Origin: Gammaproteobacteria bacterium
GTDB taxonomy: Bacteria > Pseudomonadota > Gammaproteobacteria > UBA6429 > Thiohalophilaceae
Direction of reading: 5' to 3'
Assembly (NCBI GenBank): GCA_024639445.1
Contig: JAHEIJ010000002.1
Coordinates: forward strand, 1 to 23,386
DNA length: 23,386 nt
Positions 1 to 7,512 of the stretch are shown one piece after another. The notes under the pieces were generated by a model. That model saw nothing but the letters and a program-made list of their open reading frames with translations, made no database searches and was not told the origin of the DNA. Made by a program: the position numbers and the translations under genes. Positions within the stretch are counted from its first letter, which is position 1, and each line of letters begins with the position of its first letter.

Positions 1-148
1 GTGGCATCAACTGGGCCCAGAAAATTGCGACGGCAAGAATTATGATAAAGACCCCGATCGAGATAAGACTCGTGGCCTTTAGACTCAGACCTTCACCTTT
101 TTTCTTGCTGCTACGCCGCTTGCGGGCTCGTAAGCTACCTCTCGCCAC
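1..148 (-). CDS. N-terminus of a membrane-anchored protein, probably phosphomannomutase/phosphoglucomutase (AlgC-like), partial
   Basis: This gene runs off the left edge; only its first 49 codons are visible. I chose a GTG start at 148 because AGGGAG lies 7 bases upstream and the reading frame stays open to the edge. The visible peptide begins with a short, very basic segment (MARGSLRARKRRSSKKK), followed by one hydrophobic helix (about residues 28-46, ending FIIILAVAIFWAQLMP). This is a typical inside-positive signal anchor. The gene starts 31 bases after the dut stop on the same strand. In many gammaproteobacteria the gene after coaBC-dut is algC, whose product in some lineages carries a membrane-anchored N-terminal extension before the sugar-phosphate mutase domain. 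The catalytic domain lies outside the window, so the product name is inferred from gene order. The coding frame itself is well supported. Confidence 0.6.
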   Translation of the reverse strand, partial: MARGSLRARKRRSSKKKGEGLSLKATSLISIGVFIIILAVAIFWAQLMP

Positions 149-179
149 GTCAATCTCCCTAATCGCTTGTTATAATTTT

Positions 180-635
180 TCAGGCTCGCCCGGTATGACC
201 GAAACCGCCCTCGGCCCGGTTACTGGTATCGAAATCCGTCACGATATCAAATTGCGCCTGTACCACCGGTACAAATACCAGTTGCGCAATTCGCTCACCC
301 ACTTCGATGTTAAAAGATTCATTTCCCCGATTCCAGCAAGAGACAAATAACTGCCCCTGGTAATCTGAATCAATCAGACCGACCAGATTACCCAATACAA
401 TACCGTGTTTATGACCGAGCCCGGAGCGTGGCAGGATTACTGCGGCAAGGTTTGGATCCCCGATATGAATCGCCAGGCCGGTCGGAATCAGGTGGGCTTC
501 GCCCGGCTGGATTTCCAGTGCCTCATCAAGGCAGGCGCGCAAGTCCATACCGGCGGAACCCGCCGTTGCGTATTCGGGGAGGGGGAGGTCCTGACCAATA
601 CGGGGATCAAGAATTTTCAGACTAATACGACTCAT
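180..635 (-). CDS. dut: deoxyuridine 5'-triphosphate nucleotidohydrolase (dUTPase)
   Basis: Hydrolyses dUTP to dUMP and pyrophosphate, keeping uracil out of DNA and supplying dUMP for thymidylate synthesis. It is a cytosolic homotrimer. The 151-residue length is normal for the trimeric family, and all five conserved motifs are visible in order: AGSAGMDLRA (about 26-35), PRSGLG (about 69-74, with the catalytic-site Ser), GLIDSDYQGQL (about 86-96, with the Asp that activates water and the Tyr that selects deoxyribose), GERIAQLVF (about 112-120), and the C-terminal RAEGGFGHTG, which closes over the nucleotide. It lies 100 bases after coaBC on the same strand, the usual gammaproteobacterial order, and 31 bases before the probable mutase gene. 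An ATG start with GAGAAA upstream is plausible. The identity is secure. Confidence 0.97.
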   Translation of the reverse strand: MSRISLKILDPRIGQDLPLPEYATAGSAGMDLRACLDEALEIQPGEAHLIPTGLAIHIGDPNLAAVILPRSGLGHKHGIVLGNLVGLIDSDYQGQLFVSCWNRGNESFNIEVGERIAQLVFVPVVQAQFDIVTDFDTSNRAEGGFGHTGRA

Positions 636-658
636 TAAGGCTGTTTCTCACTTTAAAA

Positions 659-664
659 TTATAC
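659..664 (-). promoter_or_regulatory. possible -10 box for dut
   Basis: Reading the minus strand, the coaBC-dut gap holds a perfect TATAAT about 24 bases before the dut ATG, in an AT-rich stretch. I see no good -35 hexamer at 16-18 bases, so this is only a tentative promoter. It would let dut be transcribed separately from coaBC. Confidence 0.3.
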
Positions 665-735
665 TAAATATGCATCATAACCAGATTAAGCAAAGGATGA
701 CAAAACGACTCAGCAAAAATCAAAAAGAGTGTCGC

Positions 736-2013
736 CTAACGGCCCGGGCGCCTGCCACTATCGGGTAAGGTGACAACCTTGTCATCGTCGAGGGAACGCT
801 GACTCCACATTTCCTCCAATTGGGCAATCTGCAGAATAAGCTGCCTGGCGAGTTTTTGCTTTGAAGCGACGGGCAATTCTGCACTGCCATCCTTCCAGAA
901 CAAACGCAGCGCATTGCTATCACTGCCAAATGCCCCCCCGGTTTCAGTTGCTGCCGGTCCTACCCAATTGGCCGCGATCATCTCCACCCCTTTGCGTAGC
1001 AGTTTATCCTGAGCGTACTCATCGAGTGCCTCGGTCTCTGCGGCAAAACCGACACAAAATAATCGCGGGAAGCGCGCCTTGATCTCGGCAAGAATATCGG
1101 GAGTTGGCTCCAGCTCCAACTGAATTCGCTCGGCCTTTTTCTTTGTCTTGCCTGTCGCAGCCTTTACAGGCCGGTAATCGGCTACGGCTGCGGTGGCGAT
1201 AAAAATATCCACCCCATGGATATGGGTTAATACCGTGTCAATCATCTCTTGGGCACTGACGACGCTTAGACATTGCAGATGGTCCGGCGGTGTCATGGCT
1301 ACCGGTCCGCTTACCAGAATGACCCGGGCCCCTGCTTCCACTGCCGCTTGTGCCACACTGAAACCCATCTTGCCTGAACTATGGTTGCTGAGATAACGGA
1401 CGGCATCAATCGCTTCACGAGTCGGCCCGGCTGTCACCATGACCGTCTTGCCGCTCAACACTCCACTTTGAAACAGTTCTGCCAACCCGGCCAGAAGGAT
1501 TTCGGGTGCCTGCAGGCGTCCCACCCCGGTTTCTCCGCAGGCCTGCTCACCCGCGTCGGGCCCCAACATTAGTACACCGCGCGCGACCAAAGTCCGTACA
1601 TTCTGCTGGGTCGCCGCATTCTGCCACATCTGACCGTTCATCGCGGGCGCCATGGCCAGGGGTACATCGCTGGCGAGACAAATAGCGCTCAACAGGTCAT
1701 CGGCCCGTCCCTGTGCCAAGCGGGCGAGAAAATCCGCGCTGGCGGGAGCGACCAGTATGGTATCGGCCCAACGGGCCAACTCAATATGCCCCATGCCGGC
1801 CTCCGCCTCGGTATCCAGTAATTCCTGGTTTACCGGATGCCCGGAGAGGGCCTGGAAAGTCATCGGCGTGACAAATTCGGTCGCACCACGGGTCATCACC
1901 ACCCGTACATCAGCGCCCGCGTCACGTAAACGGCGTACCACTTCAGCTGCCTTGTAGGCCGCAATGCTGCCCGTTACTCCCAACAGGATTCGCTTATTAA
2001 ACAGTCTTTCCAT
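736..2013 (-). CDS. coaBC: bifunctional phosphopantothenoylcysteine decarboxylase / phosphopantothenate-cysteine ligase
   Basis: Catalyses two consecutive steps of coenzyme A synthesis in the cytosol: ligation of cysteine to 4'-phosphopantothenate (CTP-dependent CoaB domain) and decarboxylation to 4'-phosphopantetheine (FMN-dependent CoaC domain). The frame extends to 2058, but I start at the internal ATG at 2013 because MERLFNKRILLGVTGS matches the usual family N-terminus; this gives 425 residues. CoaC domain (about 1-180): GVTGSIAAYKA flavin loop, His76 in GHIELARWAD, the PAMNGQMW motif (123-130), and Cys159 in ACGETGVGRL on the substrate flap. CoaB domain (about 190-400): VTAGPTREAIDAVRYLSN, SSGKMG, AAVADYRP (275-282), and a Lys-rich segment after it that normally contains the catalytic lysine. 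The C-terminal 25 or so residues are variable. It is divergent from radC and upstream of dut. CoaD, the next enzyme of the pathway, is at 13642-14121. Confidence 0.97.
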   Translation of the reverse strand: MERLFNKRILLGVTGSIAAYKAAEVVRRLRDAGADVRVVMTRGATEFVTPMTFQALSGHPVNQELLDTEAEAGMGHIELARWADTILVAPASADFLARLAQGRADDLLSAICLASDVPLAMAPAMNGQMWQNAATQQNVRTLVARGVLMLGPDAGEQACGETGVGRLQAPEILLAGLAELFQSGVLSGKTVMVTAGPTREAIDAVRYLSNHSSGKMGFSVAQAAVEAGARVILVSGPVAMTPPDHLQCLSVVSAQEMIDTVLTHIHGVDIFIATAAVADYRPVKAATGKTKKKAERIQLELEPTPDILAEIKARFPRLFCVGFAAETEALDEYAQDKLLRKGVEMIAANWVGPAATETGGAFGSDSNALRLFWKDGSAELPVASKQKLARQLILQIAQLEEMWSQRSLDDDKVVTLPDSGRRPGR

Positions 2014-2158
2014 ATAGGCCGAGTGTAGCAAACTTTGCTGCTGACCCCGTGGACACATTAGCGACTAGGCCCTGAAATAGTCATAAATATTGTGTACCCA
2101 GTCGCATCTCAGGTATCGTCTACTAACCTGGGATTACAAACATGACACGGAGGTCATC

Positions 2159-2833
2159 ATGGCAATCACCGACTGGCCGAAAGCGGAGCGGCCACGCGAA
2201 AAACTCTTAACCCGTGGCGCCAGCGCCCTGTCTGACGCTGAACTACTGGCCATTTTTCTGCGAACCGGCATACCTGGTAAAACTGCGGTCGACCTGGCGC
2301 GCGACACCCTGCAACACTTTGAGGGACTTCGAGGATTACTCACCGCCAATCAAGCGCATTTCTGCGCCTTTTCCGGACTTGGGGTCGCCAAGTTCAGCCA
2401 GTTACAAGCGGTTTTGGAGCTGGCACGTCGCCATCTGGCCGAAACCCTGCAACGCGGCGAGACCCTCAGCGACCCGGCCGCAACCCGGCGCTACCTGAGC
2501 GCCCGATTGCGTGACTACCCACACGAGGTGTTCGCTTGCCTGTTTCTGGATACCCGGCACCGGGTCATCGTGTTTGAGGAACTGTTCCGCGGTACCATTA
2601 ACGGGGCTTCGGTTCATCCGCGTGAAGTGGTTCGACGTGCCCTGGCACATAATGCGGCGGCGGTGATCCTGGCCCATAATCACCCCTCGGGCGTGGCTGA
2701 ACCCAGTGAGGCCGATCGCCAACTCACTCGTCGCCTGCAGGCCGCCCTGGAACTGGTGGACGTCAAGGTGCTGGATCATATCGTGATTGGTGACGGCGAA
2801 AGCGTGGCATTTGCCGAACGGGGTTGGCTGTAA
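2159..2833 (+). CDS. radC: RadC/YeeS family JAB-domain protein
   Basis: Protein of the RadC family, once linked to DNA repair; its true role in most bacteria is unsettled. The frame is open from 2090, but the ATG at 2159 has a strong ribosome binding site (ACGGAGGT, 5 bases of spacing) and gives the standard 224-residue product starting MAITDWPKAERPREKLL. Residues about 5-90 form the helical N-terminal UPF0758 part with a helix-hairpin-helix-like segment (FSGLGVAKFSQLQA). Residues about 103-224 are the JAB/MPN metalloprotease-like fold, with the metal-binding motif HNHPSGVAEPSEAD (173-186: His173, His175, Asp186) and an upstream Glu in FEELFRGTING. All metal ligands are therefore present. It is divergent from coaBC and upstream of rpmB, the common radC-rpmB-rpmG order. 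Confidence 0.95.
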   Translation: MAITDWPKAERPREKLLTRGASALSDAELLAIFLRTGIPGKTAVDLARDTLQHFEGLRGLLTANQAHFCAFSGLGVAKFSQLQAVLELARRHLAETLQRGETLSDPAATRRYLSARLRDYPHEVFACLFLDTRHRVIVFEELFRGTINGASVHPREVVRRALAHNAAAVILAHNHPSGVAEPSEADRQLTRRLQAALELVDVKVLDHIVIGDGESVAFAERGWL

Positions 2834-2879
2834 GGAATCCGCCCAGGCTCTGTCCCTCGTTACCAGGCCCCACCCCCCC

Positions 2880-2908
2880 TTGTAACTTGGTTCTGATGTG
2901 CGTAAAAT
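2880..2908 (+). promoter_or_regulatory. sigma-70 promoter of rpmB-rpmG
   Basis: TTGTAA (2880-2885) and TAAAAT (2903-2908) are separated by exactly 17 bases, followed by the GC-rich stretch TCGCGCTC. A GC-rich discriminator is typical of growth-rate-controlled ribosomal promoters. It lies between radC and rpmB, leaving a leader of about 40 bases before the rpmB ATG. Confidence 0.6.
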
Positions 2909-2956
2909 TCGCGCTCTTTCGCCTGCGGGCCGAAAAATGTTTTTGGAGAGTTAATT

Positions 2957-3193
2957 ATGTCGAGAGTATGTCAAGTAACCGGTAAGCGCCCGATGAGCGG
3001 AAACAATGTGTCTCACGCTCACAATAAAACCCGGCGGCGTTTTTTGCCCAACCTGCACACCCACCGCTTCTGGGTCGAGTCTGAACAGCGCTGGGTACGT
3101 CTGCGTGTCAGCAGCAAGGGCATGCGCATCATCGACAAGAAAGGCATCGAAACCGTTCTGGCGGACATGCGTAGCCGCGGTGAAAAGGTCTAA
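2957..3193 (+). CDS. rpmB: 50S ribosomal protein L28
   Basis: Large-subunit ribosomal protein of 78 residues, the normal length. It begins SRVCQVTGKRPMSGNN and contains the family's RRRFLPNLHTHRFWVES core and C-terminal SKGMRIIDKKGIETVLA. It has one cysteine (Cys5) and no zinc-binding CxxC pairs, so it is the zinc-independent form. The start is fixed by GGAGAG 8 bases upstream of the ATG. It forms an operon with rpmG, which starts 12 bases after its stop. Confidence 0.98.
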   Translation: MSRVCQVTGKRPMSGNNVSHAHNKTRRRFLPNLHTHRFWVESEQRWVRLRVSSKGMRIIDKKGIETVLADMRSRGEKV

Positions 3194-3205
3194 AGGAGCA
3201 AAACC

Positions 3206-3361
3206 ATGCGTGATAAAATCAAACTCGTCTCCAGCGCCAACACTGGCCATTACTACACCACGACCAAGAACAAGCGCACCATGCCGGACAAAATGGAAGT
3301 TAAAAAATACGATCCCGTGGTCCGCAAACACGTGATCTACAAGGAAGCCAAGATCAAATAA
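3206..3361 (+). CDS. rpmG: 50S ribosomal protein L33
   Basis: Large-subunit ribosomal protein of 51 residues. The start is the ATG at 3206, preceded by AAAGGAGCAAAACC, an excellent ribosome binding site placed just after the rpmB stop. The peptide reads MRDKIKLVSSANTGHYYTTT, then KNKRTMPDKMEVKKYDP and VRKHVIYKEAKIK, a typical proteobacterial L33. It has no cysteines, so like its L28 partner it is the zinc-free form. A strong terminator follows 21 bases after the stop. Confidence 0.97.
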   Translation: MRDKIKLVSSANTGHYYTTTKNKRTMPDKMEVKKYDPVVRKHVIYKEAKIK

Positions 3362-3382
3362 GCCGCTTTCTCTCTCGACTCG

Positions 3383-3408
3383 AAAAACCCGCCTGGTGCG
3401 GGTTTTTT
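3383..3408. terminator. bidirectional Rho-independent terminator between rpmG and the HyuA gene
   Basis: Hairpin with stem CCCGC/GCGGG extended by an A5/T5 flank (AAAAACCCGC - CTGGT - GCGGGTTTTT), ending in a run of six Ts on the plus strand. The matching A-run on the other side makes it usable for the convergent HyuA transcript, which ends at 3451. Confidence 0.85.
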
Positions 3409-3450
3409 CAAGTCTTGATGTCCTCAAAATGAAAGGCACGTGGCACAGCT

Positions 3451-5427
3451 TCATTCAGCCTGATAACTGAGTAGCAGGTTGCCAGCCGGATCTACTTCAC
3501 AGCACCAGTCTGGTGCCAGGTAGGTCGTTGAGATCGTCTCTGTGAACAATGCCGGCCCGGTTAACTGTTGGCCGGCCACCAATCCGTCACGTGCATAGAC
3601 AGCAGCGGGCTGTTCTAGCCCATAAAGCGAGACCTGATCATAAGGTGAGCTGGATATTCCGGCCGATTGTGATGCCAATACCAATGACGTGGGGCAGGAT
3701 GCCAAACCAACCCGTAAATTGACCAGCTCCACCGGCAGATCCAGCTCATGCCCATAGCGCTCGGCATGCAGGCGGTGAAATGCCGCCTCGCACGACCGTA
3801 TGTCGTCCCAGGGTAAATTCAGATAATAAGATTGCCCCTCGTAACGCAAATCCAGGCTGCGTCGCACCTCAATTTCCGCGCTCGCCACCCCTTCGGCAAT
3901 GAGTTCTTGCCGGCCCTGGACTTCCAATTCAGAATACACCGCTTCAATCTGCTCATGGGGCATACTCACAAGGCGTGCAATGCGGGTCCGTGACAGTTGG
4001 CGCGAACGCGGCGCTACTAACATACCCAGCGCTGACAACACGCCGGCATGAATCGGCACCATCGCCTGTTGCATGCCCAGTGATTCAGCCAGGGCGCAGA
4101 CATGCAGGCCGCCCGCCCCTCCGAACGACACTAATGTCAGCCCACGCGGGTCAATGCCTCGCTGGACCGACATGACCCTCAAGGCGTGCGCCATATGTTC
4201 ATTGGCAATTCGAATCACACCCTCGGCAGCCTGCTCTGGTGACATTCCCAGTGGCTTTGCAATCGACCGCATTGCGCGGCACGCAGCGGGTTCGCTTAAC
4301 TGCATATCGCCGCCGAGAAATGCATCGGACCGTAACCGACCCAGGATCAAATTGGCATCTGTCACCGTCGCGCAATCCCCACCCCGGTCATAGCAGGCCG
4401 GCCCGGGCGCTGCCCCAGCCGATTCAGGCCCCACCTGCAACATGCCGCCGCTATCCACATAGGCAATGGACCCGCCGCCGGCCCCGATGGTGTGCATGTC
4501 CACCATGGGCACCGCTACGGGATAACCAGCGATCTTGCCCTCACTGGTCAACTGTAGCGCGCCATCGATCATGGCCACATCGGTGGAGGTGCCCCCCATG
4601 TCAAAGGTCAGCAAGCGTGTCCGTTCAATGGATGAACCCAGGAATTGGGCCGCCGCCAGCCCGCCCGCCGGCCCGGAAAGCAACATGTGCACGGCCTGAC
4701 GCCCGGCCTGATTGGCAGCAATGGTACCGCCTGAGCTTTGCATGACCGAAACCGCGGCCTGCGGAACACCCTGTTGCAACTGTTTCAGGTACCCCGCAAC
4801 CAACGGACCCACGTAAGCATTAAGCCAGGTAGTCATGCCCCGCTCGTATTCACGAAACTCGGGCAAAATACTGGACGAACGGGAAACAAAGTATTGATCC
4901 GCCAACGCGTCTTCAATGGCGATTTCAAACCGGGGATCCAGATAGGAGAACAACAGGTTAATCGCGACAGCCTCTGGTGCTAAGGTCTCTATCGCTTTGG
5001 ACAACTTAGCCAGTTCAGCCGACGTCAAGGGTTCAAGCTCGTTGCCATCCGCTGCCAGTCGCCCACCGGTCTCCAGACAAAACTCGCGGGCAACCGGAAC
5101 CGGTGGGGGTTCAGGTTGCAGGTTGTATAGCTCACGTCGAGTTTGCCGACCGATCGTCAGCATGTCGCGCAGGCCGCGGTTGGTGATGAAGACGCAGGAC
5201 ACCCCTTTACCTTCCAGCACGGCATTAGTCGCCACTGTCGAACCATGCACAATATATAAGCTGTCAAGCAAGGTGTTTTCCAGGCCCATCTCGGCCAGAC
5301 CCCGTAAAATTGCCTCCTCCGGTGCATGGGGGGTTGATAACACTTTGTGGGTACTTAGTTGTCCTTCACGATACAAAACAAAGTCGGTGAAGGTGCCACC
5401 GGTATCTACACCGAGGATTGTTTTCAT
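3451..5427 (-). CDS. hydantoinase/oxoprolinase family protein (HyuA-type subunit)
   Basis: A 658-residue HyuA-type protein. The family performs ATP-dependent ring opening of 5-oxoproline, hydantoins or related lactams, or acts as acetone/acetophenone carboxylase subunits; the substrate here cannot be read from sequence. Visible marks are the N-terminal ASKHA-type phosphate loop GVDTGGTFTDF (6-16), VHGSTVATNAVLEGKG (60-75), the second phosphate loop LTFDMGGTSTDVAM (273-286), and the glycine-rich GAGGGSIAYVD (315-325) with GPESAGAAPGPACYDRGG (333-350). The length fits a stand-alone HyuA rather than the fused protein of about 1,280 residues. No HyuB partner is present in the window, which is odd because HyuA usually works with HyuB. 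Its ATG overlaps the stop of the upstream diguanylate cyclase gene (ATGA, 5424-5427), implying coupled translation. The family call is secure; the reaction is not. Confidence 0.88.
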   Translation of the reverse strand: MKTILGVDTGGTFTDFVLYREGQLSTHKVLSTPHAPEEAILRGLAEMGLENTLLDSLYIVHGSTVATNAVLEGKGVSCVFITNRGLRDMLTIGRQTRRELYNLQPEPPPVPVAREFCLETGGRLAADGNELEPLTSAELAKLSKAIETLAPEAVAINLLFSYLDPRFEIAIEDALADQYFVSRSSSILPEFREYERGMTTWLNAYVGPLVAGYLKQLQQGVPQAAVSVMQSSGGTIAANQAGRQAVHMLLSGPAGGLAAAQFLGSSIERTRLLTFDMGGTSTDVAMIDGALQLTSEGKIAGYPVAVPMVDMHTIGAGGGSIAYVDSGGMLQVGPESAGAAPGPACYDRGGDCATVTDANLILGRLRSDAFLGGDMQLSEPAACRAMRSIAKPLGMSPEQAAEGVIRIANEHMAHALRVMSVQRGIDPRGLTLVSFGGAGGLHVCALAESLGMQQAMVPIHAGVLSALGMLVAPRSRQLSRTRIARLVSMPHEQIEAVYSELEVQGRQELIAEGVASAEIEVRRSLDLRYEGQSYYLNLPWDDIRSCEAAFHRLHAERYGHELDLPVELVNLRVGLASCPTSLVLASQSAGISSSPYDQVSLYGLEQPAAVYARDGLVAGQQLTGPALFTETISTTYLAPDWCCEVDPAGNLLLSYQAE

Positions 5428-6476
5428 AAAACCGTAACGCAGTTACGACCCGCCTGTTTGGCGGCATACATGGCACCATCCGCCCGTTGCAGCAGTGACT
5501 CGAGCGTATCACCGGTTTCAAAGTGAGTCAGGCCGATGCTGATGGTTATCGGAATAGTATGTTCCGGCAGGTGTATGGGAGTCGATGCGACATGCTCACG
5601 AATACGTTCCGCCACCTGTTGCGCCACGGCTAAAGGAGTCTCGGGAAAAATCAGTAAAAACTCCTCACCACCATAACGACCGATCAGGTCCTGTTCACGC
5701 ACTGATTTAGACAGCCGCTGGGCGACTTCCTTCAGTACCCGATCACCTATCAGGTGCCCAAGGCTATCATTTACCTGCTTGAAATGGTCCAGATCCGCCA
5801 TCGCAATGCTTAGATTGCCTTCATCATTGCTCACCCGTTCCACTGCTTTAGTTAAGACATCTAATAAGTAGCGCCGGCTCGCCAACTGGGTCAGGGCATC
5901 ACGTTGCACCTGGGTCGTAAGGTCTTCCCGTTCGTTTAACAGAGCATGCACCGAGGTTTTCAGGTCCTGGACTTCGGTGCGGTGATAAATTTCAATTGCC
6001 AGGGACATGTCAAGATTGACGATCCTGTTAACAAAGCGTGACAGGTTGAGACAGTATTCGGGCTGTTTGATCATCTCAGGGGGAAAACAACGCAAAATTA
6101 AATCAACCAAGAGACGGTTGACTGCCAGATAGAGCCCCAATGGTAAACCATTACGCGCATGGGTCACTCCAATATGTAACCGGTTTTCAAAATACTCAAA
6201 GCTAGTGTAGTCTACTCCCAAACTGCTCAGATAACTGTGATAGCTCTGCTTCAGTGCCTCCAGCGTCTCAGGGCCATCGATATAGGCAGCCATATCCGGC
6301 TTGTGGGTAATGAATTCATAAAGCGCCTCAATAATCGCATGCCGGTTCGGTGCAAGCACTTTCGTTTGTAGTTGTTGCGCGAGATCGATATCCTCTACAC
6401 CAAACCCAAGCAAAGCAAGTCGGCGTTCTCGACCTGCTTTGTCGAATCCGTACTTGTCACACAGAGTTTGTTGCAT
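5424..6476 (-). CDS. globin-coupled sensor diguanylate cyclase
   Basis: Predicted cytosolic haem-based sensor that makes cyclic di-GMP from two GTP. I take the ATG at 6476 (350 residues) over an in-frame TTG at 6491, because ACGGGAA precedes the ATG at good spacing. Residues about 10-165 look like a protoglobin/globin-sensor domain: all-helical, with RLHIGVTHARNGLPLGLYL (99-117) matching the family's RIGxxHxxxGL motif, making His106 the likely proximal haem ligand. A short helical linker leads into the GGDEF domain (about 185-350), which has DALTQLASRRYL, the metal-site Asp in MADLDHFKQVND, the active site GGEEF (269-273), and an intact product-inhibition site RxxD (REQD, 260-263). It should therefore be active and feedback-inhibited. 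Known relatives (DosC/YddV) respond to oxygen; that role is inferred. Its stop overlaps the HyuA start, and it is divergent from the ABC cluster. Confidence 0.88.
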   Translation of the reverse strand: MQQTLCDKYGFDKAGRERRLALLGFGVEDIDLAQQLQTKVLAPNRHAIIEALYEFITHKPDMAAYIDGPETLEALKQSYHSYLSSLGVDYTSFEYFENRLHIGVTHARNGLPLGLYLAVNRLLVDLILRCFPPEMIKQPEYCLNLSRFVNRIVNLDMSLAIEIYHRTEVQDLKTSVHALLNEREDLTTQVQRDALTQLASRRYLLDVLTKAVERVSNDEGNLSIAMADLDHFKQVNDSLGHLIGDRVLKEVAQRLSKSVREQDLIGRYGGEEFLLIFPETPLAVAQQVAERIREHVASTPIHLPEHTIPITISIGLTHFETGDTLESLLQRADGAMYAAKQAGRNCVTVL

Positions 6477-6558
6477 ATAATTCCCGTTCAATCATTGCAT
6501 CTGAGCAAATCATTACAGCTCACGGGTGTAGCAGGCGGTAGGAAACAGCAGTAATACA

Positions 6559-7512
6559 ATGAATGATACCTCACTGGTAAGTGTACAACATTTGTCGCGC
6601 TACTATGGCAACCTGACTGCGGTCGCGGATGTAAACTTCGATCTCGTCCAGGGTGAAGTGTTGGGTTTCCTTGGCCCCAACGGGGCGGGAAAGTCCACCA
6701 CCATGCAGATCATCACTGGCAATCTGGCGCCATCCGTTGGGCATATCCGTATATGCGGCATCGACCTGCTTGAACATCCCAAGTTGGCCAAAGCGGAAAT
6801 AGGCTATTTACCCGAGCAACCTCCCCTATATCGTGATCTCAGCGTGGATGAATACCTGCGATTTTGTGCCCAACTGAACCGGATTTCTCCTGATAAAATT
6901 GTAACCGCCGTAACCCAGACCAAACAACGCTGTGGTCTGGAGGCAGTCGGCAAACGGCTGATTAACAATCTGTCCAAGGGTTATCAACAGCGGGTAGGCA
7001 TTGCACAGGCAATCATTCATTCACCCTCAATCGTAGTACTGGATGAGCCCACAGTGGGTCTTGATCCCATCCAGATTCGGGAAATCCGCAGCCTGATTCG
7101 TGAACTTGGGAAAGAACGCGGTGTTATTCTGTCGACCCATATTCTGCCGGAAGTACAAATGACCTGTGACCGGGTGCAAATCATATCCAATGGTCGGCTG
7201 GTATTCAGCGACTATATTGCCAACCTGAATCAACAAATGGACTCAACCTGTCTATACCTCGGCTTACAACGTCCCCCAGCCGATGATCAGTTGCTTGCCA
7301 TTGAGGGCGTTACGGAGGTGGAAAAACTGGACGATGGTCGACTGCGGATACACCATGCCTGCGGTGACAATCCTGCCTCCCGACTTGCTGAGCAAGCCGT
7401 AACGCAAGGCTGGGGCCTGTATGAATTAACTCCGGAATTTAAAACCCTGGAACATATATTCGTTGATATCACTTCATCGGAAGAAATCGATCAGATGGTA
7501 GGTGCAAAATGA
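6559..7512 (+). CDS. ABC transporter ATP-binding protein, GldA-like
   Basis: Cytoplasmic ATPase of a Gld-like ABC-2 exporter. It is 317 residues long, with the nucleotide-binding domain first: Walker A GPNGAGKST (39-47), Q-loop Gln in YLPEQPPLY (about 87), signature LSKGYQQRVGIAQ (138-150), Walker B IVVLDEP (158-164), D-loop TVGLDP and switch His194 in STHIL. The last 80 or so residues are an accessory domain as in the GldA/NosF type. All catalytic residues are present. The stop overlaps the next ATG (ATGA, 7509-7512), so it is translationally coupled to the permease. The ribosome binding site is weak (AGGAAA, about 13 bases upstream). GldA was named in Flavobacterium gliding, but this cluster also occurs in many non-gliding bacteria, where the substrate is unknown. 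Confidence 0.9.
   Translation: MNDTSLVSVQHLSRYYGNLTAVADVNFDLVQGEVLGFLGPNGAGKSTTMQIITGNLAPSVGHIRICGIDLLEHPKLAKAEIGYLPEQPPLYRDLSVDEYLRFCAQLNRISPDKIVTAVTQTKQRCGLEAVGKRLINNLSKGYQQRVGIAQAIIHSPSIVVLDEPTVGLDPIQIREIRSLIRELGKERGVILSTHILPEVQMTCDRVQIISNGRLVFSDYIANLNQQMDSTCLYLGLQRPPADDQLLAIEGVTEVEKLDDGRLRIHHACGDNPASRLAEQAVTQGWGLYELTPEFKTLEHIFVDITSSEEIDQMVGAK

Noticed and set aside
2402..2779. 125-residue open frame on the minus strand
   Set aside because: Antisense to radC over its metal-binding motif; no supporting start signals.
2951..3454. 167-residue open frame on the minus strand
   Set aside because: It runs antisense through rpmB, rpmG and their terminator, which are unmistakable; the protein has no family features.
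4239..4745. 168-residue open frame on the plus strand
   Set aside because: Antisense to the HyuA gene; proline/arginine-rich translation typical of a shadow frame.
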